Source: Alphaproteobacteria bacterium
Lineage (GTDB): Bacteria; Pseudomonadota; Alphaproteobacteria; Rhizobiales; Rhizobiaceae
DNA length: 6,206 nt
Direction of reading: 5' to 3'
Assembly: GCA_030428345.1 (NCBI GenBank)
Contig: JAUIBM010000197.1
Span: 1 to 6,206 of the forward strand
Shown here: positions 1 to 5,302 of the stretch, one piece after another
Layout: each line of letters starts with the position of its first letter
How positions within the stretch are numbered: position 1 is the first letter of the stretch
Made by a program: the position numbers and the translations under genes
Notes under the pieces: model-generated
Told to the model about the DNA's origin: nothing
The model's input: only the letters and a program-made list of their open reading frames with translations
Database searches by the model: none

Positions 1-487
1 CAATACCATGGTCTTCGGCCAGGAGGTTGTAATCAACACGCTGCCTTCCATCCGCCGAATGGCCGAGTTGATTCGCGGGGCGGGGGTTCGCCCTGAAATC
101 GAACTCTTCGACAGCGGCGACATCGCGATCTTCAACACGCTCATGGCCGAAGATTGCTTCGAGAAACCGCCGCTCTGCTCGATCGTGATGGGCGTCAAAT
201 ACGGTTTCATGCCCTCGCCGGAAACCGTGCTCTACGCCCGAAGCCTGTTGCCGCGCGAGGCGATCTGGACCGCTTTCGGCACCGGCGCGATGGCATATCC
301 GATGCTGGCGCAATCGCTTGTCGCCGGCGGGAATGTGAGGATAGGAATGGAAGACGCTGTGTGGCTTTCGCGCGGGGTCAAGGCGCCGTCCAATGCCGCA
401 ATGGTCGAAAAGGCGCGCCGGATCATGGATGACCTCGGCGTGGAATTGCTCGGGCCCAGCCAGACCCGCAATATGCTTGATCTGTGA
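1..487 (+). CDS. BKACE family beta-keto acid cleavage enzyme (DUF849), 3' part
   Basis: This gene is cut by the left window edge; about 160 C-terminal residues remain of a family usually 270-310 residues long. BKACE enzymes condense a beta-keto acid with acetyl-CoA (or a related CoA ester), giving acetoacetate and a new CoA ester, in a zinc-dependent TIM barrel in the cytoplasm. Visible family blocks are FINTP-like 'VVINTLP', the 'EIELFDSGDI' strand, and the signature 'GNVRIGMED' at about 329-355. In the characterised member Kce the same block carries a catalytic Arg, the zinc ligand Glu and a catalytic Asp; here they are Arg at 338-340, Glu at 350-352 and Asp at 353-355. The usual Asn after Glu-Asp is Ala here. 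The zinc-binding histidines would lie in the missing N-terminal half. The open frame continues to the window edge, so the ATG at 8 is internal, not the start. The next gene follows 16 nt after the stop, suggesting an operon. The exact keto-acid substrate cannot be told. Confidence 0.9.
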   Translation, partial: NTMVFGQEVVINTLPSIRRMAELIRGAGVRPEIELFDSGDIAIFNTLMAEDCFEKPPLCSIVMGVKYGFMPSPETVLYARSLLPREAIWTAFGTGAMAYPMLAQSLVAGGNVRIGMEDAVWLSRGVKAPSNAAMVEKARRIMDDLGVELLGPSQTRNMLDL

Positions 488-503
488 GAATCGGGGAACG
501 TTC

Positions 504-1118
504 ATGCTTACACTTTTTCATTCGCCCGCCAGCTGCTCGAACGGCATCCTGTTTCTTCTGAACGAGATTGGCGCATCCTTCGACACCCGGATTTTGGATG
601 TCAGGCAGGGAGAGCAGCGTTCCGCGAGCTACCTTTCGGAAAACCCCAAGGGCAAGGTTCCGGCCCTGAAGATCGGGAATGGGAGCGTCCTGACTGAGTT
701 CCAGTCCATCGCCTATTGGCTGGCCAATGCATTCCCCGGGGCGGGGCTCTGGCCGGACGATCTCGAAGCGCAAACCCGCACCTTGTCTGCGCTCGATTTT
801 ATTGTCGGCTCCGTTCACATGCGGGGCTTCACCTTCGCCAAGGTGCCGCAGAAATTCCTCGACGACGAAGCGGGCCAGGCTGCGCTGCGAGCGCATGGCC
901 GCAACGAGGTCGGCAAGGGCCTGAAGATCCTTTCGGAAATGATGGGCGAGCAAGACTATCTTCTCGGCGAATTCGGAATTGCCGACACAGGCTTGATCTA
1001 CGTGCTCGATTGGGCGGAGGAGGAAGGCATCGAAATACCCGCCAACCTCTCGGCCTGTCTGGCGCGGTTGCGCCAGCGCGCCTCGTTCGAGAAGTCGGCC
1101 GGCCTTTGGAAACGCTGA
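504..1118 (+). CDS. Glutathione S-transferase, beta-class-like
   Basis: The product has 204 residues, the normal size of a cytosolic GST. Residues 1-75 form the thioredoxin-like glutathione-binding domain: 'SPASCS' at 7-12 aligns with the beta-class 'PGACS' motif, putting Cys11 at the catalytic Cys10 position; 'NPKGKVPAL' at 47-55 holds the cis-proline Pro53; 'LTEFQSI' at 63-69 is the glutathione gamma-glutamyl contact. The helical C-terminal domain keeps His105 in 'VHMRGF', matching beta-class His106, and 'IADTGL' at 159-164 with Asp161 of the N-capping box. The Ser/Thr that normally precedes this as 'F-(S/T)-I-A-D' is Gly158 here. The ATG at 504 is chosen because the GST fold starts there and GGGGAA lies 5 nt upstream; an open extension back to 393 overlaps the BKACE gene and adds no GST sequence. 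Its position between BKACE and the sulfatase suggests a glutathione-dependent catabolic step (isomerisation, dehalogenation, ether or thioether cleavage) or detoxification of quinones; the sequence does not decide which. Confidence 0.92.
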   Translation: MLTLFHSPASCSNGILFLLNEIGASFDTRILDVRQGEQRSASYLSENPKGKVPALKIGNGSVLTEFQSIAYWLANAFPGAGLWPDDLEAQTRTLSALDFIVGSVHMRGFTFAKVPQKFLDDEAGQAALRAHGRNEVGKGLKILSEMMGEQDYLLGEFGIADTGLIYVLDWAEEEGIEIPANLSACLARLRQRASFEKSAGLWKR

Positions 1119-1130
1119 ATTGCGCGACGC

Positions 1131-1135
1131 GGGAG
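1131..1135 (+). promoter_or_regulatory. Shine-Dalgarno for the sulfatase gene, with ambiguous start
   Basis: GGGAG lies only 2 nt before ATG 1138 but 5 nt before the in-frame GTG at 1141. A TTG at 1120 is also in frame but has no suitable upstream purine block and lies almost on the GST stop. ATG 1138 is taken as the start, but GTG 1141 has the better spacing. The difference is one residue. Confidence 0.5.
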
Positions 1136-1137
1136 CC

Positions 1138-2805
1138 ATGGTGAAGGCGAGAAACATTCTCTTCGTGATGTTCGACCAGCTTCGCTGGGACTATCTGAGC
1201 TGCTACGGGCATCCGCACTTGGCGACGCCCAATATGGACCGGCTGGCGGCGATGGGCGTCAAATTCACCCGCGCCTATGTGCAGGCGCCGCTCTGTGGGC
1301 CCTCGCGAATGTCGACCTATACCGGCCGATACGTCCACAGCCATGGCGCAAGCTGGAATGGGACGCCGTTGAAAGTCGGCGAACAGACGATGGGCGATCA
1401 TCTGCGTGACGCTGGCATGGGGTGCTGGCTGGTCGGCAAGACCCATATGCACGCCGATGCGGAGGGCATGCGGCGGCTCGGCCTGGATCCGGATAGCATC
1501 ATCGGGGCGCGTGTGGCGGAATGCGGCTTCGACGTTTTCGAGCGCGACGACGGCATGCGCGCGGTCGGGCCCGACGGGCCGTTGGTCGAGCCGGGCGGGG
1601 ACGCCTATGACGACCATCTGCGCCGGCGCGGCTATGAAGGCGACAATCCCTGGCACGACCACGCAAATTCCGGCGTGAGTGAAGCTGGAGACGTGCTGTC
1701 GGGTTGGTTCATGAAGAATGCCGGTGAGGCGGCCAATATCGAGGAGGAAGACAGCGAGACGCCTTATCTGACCCGTCGCGGCATGGCGTTCATCGAGAGC
1801 CGGGGAGAGGAGCCCTGGCTGTGCCACCTGAGCTACATCAAGCCGCACTGGCCCTATGTCGTGCCGGCGCCCTATAACGACATGTACGGGCCGGACGCGA
1901 TCGTCCCGCCAGTCCGCGGCCAGGATGAGTTCGACAATGCCCATCCGGTGCTGAAGGCCTTCATGACCTCGCCTGTCGGGAAGGCGTTCAGCCGGGAGGA
2001 AGTGCGCAACGCCGTGATCCCGGCCTATATGGGACTGATCAAGCAATGCGACGACCAGTTCGGCGTCCTCCTCGACTGGCTGGAAGAAACCGGGCGGCTG
2101 CGGGACACGATGATCGTGCTTACCTCCGATCACGGCGATTTTCTGGGCGATCACTGGATGGGCGAGAAGACCTTCTTTCACGATGCCGCTGTCAAGGTTC
2201 CTTTGATCGTCTTCGATCCCTCGCCGGAAGCCGACGGCACGCGCGGAACGGTCTGCGACGAACTCGTGGAGGCGATCGATCTGGCGCCGACATTTGTCGA
2301 GATTGCGGGAGGGAGGGTTCGCGACCATGTCCTGGAAGGCTGCTCATTGCTGCCCTTGTTGCACGGCAAGCAGGGCTGGAGCCGGGATGCGGTAATCAGT
2401 GAATATGACTTTGCCGCCACACCGATTGCCGATCGGCTGGGGCTTTCGGTCCGCGACAGCGTGATGTTCATGGTCGCCGACAAGCGTTGGAAACTGATCC
2501 ACTGCGAGGGCGGCTTTCGCCCGATCCTGTTTGATCTCGACCGCGATCCCGAGGAGTTGCACGATCTCGGGGACAGCGAAGCCCATACCCAGATCATTTC
2601 GCAGATGTACGACAAGCTTTTCCGCTGGGCGCGCCGCCCATCGCAGCGCACCACCCGCAGCGAGGAACAGCTGATCGAGCTTAGAACAGCACTGCGCCGA
2701 CGCGGCGTCGTCCTTGGCGTCTATGATGAGAACGAGATACCGCTCGATCTGACCGTTCACTATCGCAATCGAACGGCCCGGATCCGGAGACCCCGCGGGC
2801 AATAG
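1138..2805 (+). CDS. Type I (formylglycine-dependent) sulfatase-superfamily hydrolase
   Basis: The 555-residue product is a full-length alkaline-phosphatase-superfamily sulfatase, which hydrolyses sulfate esters or, in the phosphonate monoester hydrolase (PMH) branch, phosphonate and phosphate esters. 'LCGPSRMSTYTGR' at 52-64 is the C-x-P-S-R signature; Cys53 would be oxidised to formylglycine by a separate enzyme not seen here. Other active-site elements are 'FDQLR' with Asp13-Gln14 (metal site), 'GKTHMH' with Lys101 and His103, 'KPHWPY' with His237, 'SDHGD' with Asp331-His332 (metal site), and Lys344 in 'GEKTFFHD'. The Asp-Gln / Asp-His metal site resembles PMH and choline sulfatase rather than Pseudomonas arylsulfatase, while the Lys/His pair is sulfatase-like. 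The C-terminal part has the usual 'FDLDRDPEELHDLG' block (near 520 of 555 in nucleotide terms about 2530-2577), then a basic tail unlike choline sulfatase. No signal peptide is visible, so it should be cytoplasmic. It starts 19 nt after the GST stop, probably in one operon. Substrate unknown. Confidence 0.93.
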   Translation: MVKARNILFVMFDQLRWDYLSCYGHPHLATPNMDRLAAMGVKFTRAYVQAPLCGPSRMSTYTGRYVHSHGASWNGTPLKVGEQTMGDHLRDAGMGCWLVGKTHMHADAEGMRRLGLDPDSIIGARVAECGFDVFERDDGMRAVGPDGPLVEPGGDAYDDHLRRRGYEGDNPWHDHANSGVSEAGDVLSGWFMKNAGEAANIEEEDSETPYLTRRGMAFIESRGEEPWLCHLSYIKPHWPYVVPAPYNDMYGPDAIVPPVRGQDEFDNAHPVLKAFMTSPVGKAFSREEVRNAVIPAYMGLIKQCDDQFGVLLDWLEETGRLRDTMIVLTSDHGDFLGDHWMGEKTFFHDAAVKVPLIVFDPSPEADGTRGTVCDELVEAIDLAPTFVEIAGGRVRDHVLEGCSLLPLLHGKQGWSRDAVISEYDFAATPIADRLGLSVRDSVMFMVADKRWKLIHCEGGFRPILFDLDRDPEELHDLGDSEAHTQIISQMYDKLFRWARRPSQRTTRSEEQLIELRTALRRRGVVLGVYDENEIPLDLTVHYRNRTARIRRPRGQ

Positions 2806-2824
2806 CGCCGCTCGGCTGCGGCGC
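2805..2824 (+). terminator. GC hairpin at the sulfatase stop codon, possible weak terminator
   Basis: GCGCCGC (2805-2811) pairs perfectly with GCGGCGC (2818-2824) around a 6-nt loop, beginning on the last base of the sulfatase stop codon. It is followed by GGTATTCC rather than a run of T, so it is not a classical intrinsic terminator. It may slow or end transcription, protect the upstream mRNA's 3' end, or be a chance result of high GC. Confidence 0.3.
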
Positions 2825-2866
2825 GGTATTCCTCGCCGGCCTCGTTGGCGCGCGAAGCTCGATCGT

Positions 2867-2893
2867 CGTGGCGGAGCCTGCGTGTCCGCCACG
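2867..2893. promoter_or_regulatory. Perfect 9-bp inverted repeat in the intergenic gap, candidate operator or hairpin
   Basis: CGTGGCGGA (2867-2875) is the exact reverse complement of TCCGCCACG (2885-2893), with a 9-nt spacer. The half-sites are 18 bp apart start to start, somewhat under two helical turns, a geometry that a dimeric regulator could bind. As RNA it would form a stable stem with a 9-nt loop. It lies about 100 nt before the flavin hydroxylase start, in the only long gap next to that gene. I see no clear -35/-10 pair in 2806-2991, and no other gene there. Confidence 0.4.
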
Positions 2894-2976
2894 TGAACGA
2901 CCCGCGCCTTCAAATGGACTTCCACACCTGGGTGAGGCTGAAAAGGGGCGACCCTAGAACAGGCGCTGAGCACGAT

Positions 2977-2982
2977 GGAAGG
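2977..2982 (+). promoter_or_regulatory. Shine-Dalgarno deciding the flavin hydroxylase start
   Basis: GGAAGG sits 9 nt before ATG 2992. It supports this start over a TTG-initiated in-frame extension from 2845, whose extra 49 residues are basic and low in hydrophobic residues and do not resemble the family's N-terminus. Confidence 0.75.
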
Positions 2983-2991
2983 ACACGGATA

Positions 2992-4593
2992 ATGGGCGGA
3001 TATCCCGGCGAGATCGCTGTTGTCATCGTTGGAGCAGGCCCCACCGGTCTGACCGCCGCAAATCTGCTGTGCGCATTGGGCGTTTCATGCATCGTCCTTG
3101 AGCGCGAAAGCGCTCCCCTCGACCTGCCGCGCGCAATCGTCCTGGACGACGAAGGGATGCGGACCTTTCAGGTCTTTGGCATCGACAAGACGTATATCGC
3201 AAAGGCTGCCGAGGGCGATGGCGCGCGGTATTATGACGATGCCGGAAAGTGTTTCGCCGTTACCGGGCGGGGGCCCAGAAACTACGGCTTCGCCAAGCGG
3301 CATTTCATCAACCAGCCCGAGTTGGAGACGGAGTTGCGCGACCGCCTGGAGGCGCAATCCCCGGGCGCGCTGCGCTTCTCCTCGCAGGTGCTCGACATCG
3401 TGGACCATGGCGAGGGCGCGGTGGTCTCGGTGCGCGATGCGACAGGCGCGAGACATGAGATCAGGACCCAATGGGTTCTGGCCTGCGACGGCGGGCGCAG
3501 CCCCATCCGCGAACGCCTCGGGATCGCGATGTCGGGCAGCACCTACAAGCAGGACTGGATCGTGCTGGACATGCTGAACGATCCGGACCGCTCCAACTAT
3601 TCGAAATTCATCTGCAGTTCAGCCCGGCCGACGGTGAGCGTGCCCGCGCCTCGCGGCGGTCGGCGCTACGAGTTCATGGTGCTCGACGGGGAAACCCGCG
3701 AGCAAGTGCTGGAAAATGCGTTTCTGGCCGATCTTCTGAGGCCGTACCGGGCTCTGGAGTCTGACGATCTGGTCCGCAAGACCGTCTACACCTTCCATGC
3801 GCGAATGGCGGAGCGCTTTCGAACTGGGCGCATATTGCTGTTGGGCGATGCGGCGCACTTGACGCCGCCCTTTGCCGGGCAGGGCATGAATGCAGGGTTC
3901 CGCGATGCGCACAACGTGGCATGGAAAACCGCCTGCGTCCTGCGGGGCGGGGCGGATTCGAACATTCTGGACAGTTACGAACTCGAGCGGCGCAAGCCTG
4001 CCTGGGACATGATCCAGCTGGCCGTCACCATGGGCAATTTCGTCATGCCCTCGGACGCGGAACAAATACTGTTCCGGGACCTGCTGGTGAAGGCGCTCGA
4101 GCCTTTTCCGAATGTGCGCGACTACCTGATCCAGATGCGTTTCAAGCCGAAGCCGAAATACGAGTCGGGCCTGTTTCTGGACATGGAAAGTCCTGTATTC
4201 GAGGCGTCTCTGGTCGGCGAGATGATCCCGCAGCCTCTGGTGGCGGCAGGGCAGGCGGAAGCCCTGCTGGACGAGTATCTGGGACCGGGCTTTGCCCTGA
4301 TCGGGCAGAGCGATCGCGCCAGGGCCGCTCGGTCCGGACTGGAAAGCAAAACCTATCTCGGGCTGCCGCTCGCCAAGGTTGATCTCAATGCTTTCGGGCG
4401 TGACGCCGATGGCGCGTTGAATATCCTCGATGGCGAGGTCGCACGTCCGTTGCTGACCCATCGGGATCAGATCCTTCTGATCCGGCCGGACCGGTATTGC
4501 GCGATGGCGGTGTTCCCCGAAATGCTGGGCGAGGCGCTGGCGCGCTATGAACGGATGCTTGCGGGGGACGGCTCCGCGAAGGGAACGGTTTGA
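2992..4593 (+). CDS. MhpA-like FAD-dependent aromatic ring hydroxylase
   Basis: The 533-residue product is a class A flavoprotein monooxygenase, which uses NAD(P)H and O2 to add a hydroxyl group to a phenolic ring. Motifs in order: the Rossmann 'GAGPTG' at 14-19 with the FAD-ribose acid Glu37; 'LPRAIVLDDEGMRTFQ' at 45-60; the 'CDGGRSPIR' DG motif at 165-173; 'LGDAAHLTPPFAGQGMNAG' at 284-302 containing the GD motif; and 'IRPDRY' at 497-502 in the C-terminal thioredoxin-like domain, which has no CxxC. By memory, similarity to E. coli MhpA (3-(3-hydroxyphenyl)propionate hydroxylase, 554 residues) runs the whole length, including 'DWIVLDMLNDP', 'RRYEFMVLDGET' and 'MRFKPKPKY' blocks, but the substrate loops differ, so orthology is not claimed and no symbol is given. 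MhpA makes a catechol-type product for extradiol cleavage; no ring-cleavage gene is visible here. It follows a 186-nt gap and may have its own promoter. It could act on the phenol released by the upstream sulfatase-like enzyme (inference). Confidence 0.93.
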   Translation: MGGYPGEIAVVIVGAGPTGLTAANLLCALGVSCIVLERESAPLDLPRAIVLDDEGMRTFQVFGIDKTYIAKAAEGDGARYYDDAGKCFAVTGRGPRNYGFAKRHFINQPELETELRDRLEAQSPGALRFSSQVLDIVDHGEGAVVSVRDATGARHEIRTQWVLACDGGRSPIRERLGIAMSGSTYKQDWIVLDMLNDPDRSNYSKFICSSARPTVSVPAPRGGRRYEFMVLDGETREQVLENAFLADLLRPYRALESDDLVRKTVYTFHARMAERFRTGRILLLGDAAHLTPPFAGQGMNAGFRDAHNVAWKTACVLRGGADSNILDSYELERRKPAWDMIQLAVTMGNFVMPSDAEQILFRDLLVKALEPFPNVRDYLIQMRFKPKPKYESGLFLDMESPVFEASLVGEMIPQPLVAAGQAEALLDEYLGPGFALIGQSDRARAARSGLESKTYLGLPLAKVDLNAFGRDADGALNILDGEVARPLLTHRDQILLIRPDRYCAMAVFPEMLGEALARYERMLAGDGSAKGTV

Positions 4594-4725
4594 TCCCTGA
4601 TCTGTCGGGAACATCGAACGTCCGGCAAGCGGACAGGTGCGGGGGAGGCGTTGTGCCGCCGGGCCAGACGTTGAAGTCTGACGCAGGACGATGTCGGCCA
4701 GCGCGCCGGCGCGGGAGGGGATGCA
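4594..4725. other. Intergenic leader of the TRAP genes
   Basis: The 132-nt gap holds no supported gene. Short inverted repeats are present: GTCCG/CGGAC (4620-4624 and 4630-4634), CAGAC/GTCTG (4665-4669 and 4676-4680) and the 12-bp palindrome listed separately. No convincing sigma-70 promoter or T-rich terminator is visible. A promoter for the transporter genes may lie here, but the sequence alone does not show it. Confidence 0.4.
4702..4713. repeat. 12-bp perfect palindrome before dctQ
   Basis: CGCGCCGGCGCG is its own reverse complement and ends about 3 nt before the dctQ Shine-Dalgarno core (AGGGG, 4716-4720). It could be a protein-binding site or an RNA element affecting ribosome access. 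In GC-rich DNA a palindrome of only C and G is not very improbable, so function is uncertain. Confidence 0.3.
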
Positions 4726-5259
4726 ATGCGCGATGTTGTTCGCAAGTCGAGGGCTGTGGCGCGGGCGTTCGCGCTGGTCGGATTTACAGGGCTGCTGCTG
4801 CTTGCCCTGATGACGAGCCTGGATGTGCTGCTGCGGTGGCTGTTCAATATGCCGATCCAGGGTGTCAATGACGTCAGTTCTGTCGTCATGGCTGTCGTAA
4901 TCGCGGTCTGCATTCCGGCAAATCTTGCGATGAAGCAGAACATCAAGGTCGAGGTCTTCGGTGCGATCGCCGGCAATCGGTTGAATGCGATCCTGGAGGT
5001 TTTCGCGAGCCTGCTCACTCTCGTGTTCATTGTCGCAATCGCCACCCAGTTCGTTCCCTATGCGAGCGGCCTGAAGGAAACGGGCGACAGGACCTGGGTT
5101 CTGGGTTGGCCCGTATGGCCTTGGTGGAGCGTGGCCGCGGCCATGATGTGGGTCGCCGTCTGCATCCAGGCGATCGTCGTCCTGGATGACATTTTCGCGT
5201 TGGTTTTGCCGGATGATCGCGCGGAAGCGCACCCGAGCTCGCCGGACGCGTTGCTCTGA
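4726..5259 (+). CDS. dctQ: TRAP transporter small membrane subunit DctQ
   Basis: The 177-residue product is the small integral membrane subunit of a tripartite ATP-independent periplasmic (TRAP) transporter, which with DctM and a periplasmic binding protein imports organic acids using the sodium or proton gradient. Four hydrophobic segments are visible at roughly 14-36, 47-67, 86-110 and 133-153, the usual DctQ topology. The family block 'SLDVLLRWLFNMPIQGVNDVSS' falls at 31-52; only the start, 'DVLLRWLFN', is the well-known core. 'WPVWPWWS' at 128-135 matches the conserved Pro/Trp-rich entry to the last helix. ATG 4726 is preceded by GGGAGGGG (4713-4720) at 5-nt spacing; the ATG at 4721 is in another frame. 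The dctM gene follows 42 nt downstream. The family is clear, but the transported substrate cannot be read from this subunit; the aromatic-type enzymes upstream suggest an aromatic or related carboxylate or sulfate ester. Confidence 0.93.
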   Translation: MRDVVRKSRAVARAFALVGFTGLLLLALMTSLDVLLRWLFNMPIQGVNDVSSVVMAVVIAVCIPANLAMKQNIKVEVFGAIAGNRLNAILEVFASLLTLVFIVAIATQFVPYASGLKETGDRTWVLGWPVWPWWSVAAAMMWVAVCIQAIVVLDDIFALVLPDDRAEAHPSSPDALL

Positions 5260-5260
5260 C

Positions 5261-5302
5261 ATGGGCGGCAAACGGACAGAACCGCAAAGGAAATACCCGT
5301 GA
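5261..5302 (+). other. 13-codon minimal ORF bridging dctQ and dctM (possible coupling element)
   Basis: An ATG at 5261 follows the dctQ stop after a single base (TGA-C-ATG) and opens a 13-codon frame whose TGA (5300-5302) overlaps the dctM ATG (5302-5304) as TGATG. It has no Shine-Dalgarno of its own, so translation would need reinitiation by ribosomes finishing dctQ. The peptide (MGGKRTEPQRKYP) is basic and not recognised. It may be chance, or a relay that couples translation of the two membrane subunits. Confidence 0.2.

Noticed and set aside
393..503. Extension of the GST back to an ATG at 393
   Set aside because: It overlaps the end of the BKACE gene by about 95 nt and adds no thioredoxin-fold sequence; the GST fold begins exactly at 504.
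829..2328. A 499-codon open frame on the minus strand antisense to the GST and sulfatase
   Set aside because: No family motif is visible, the composition is that of a shadow frame, and the + strand sulfatase motifs are decisive.
2845..2991. N-terminal extension of the flavin hydroxylase from a TTG at 2845
   Set aside because: The added residues do not resemble the family, there is no good ribosome binding site at 2845, and GGAAGG is well placed for ATG 2992. It would also cover the inverted repeat.
4594..4610. TCCC/GGGA hairpin just after the hydroxylase stop as a terminator
   Set aside because: The stem is only 4 bp with no T-tract, too weak to call.
4590..4871. A 93-codon + strand frame spanning the gap and the start of dctQ
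   Set aside because: It is Arg/Gly/Cys-rich, unrecognised, and overlaps the clear dctQ frame.
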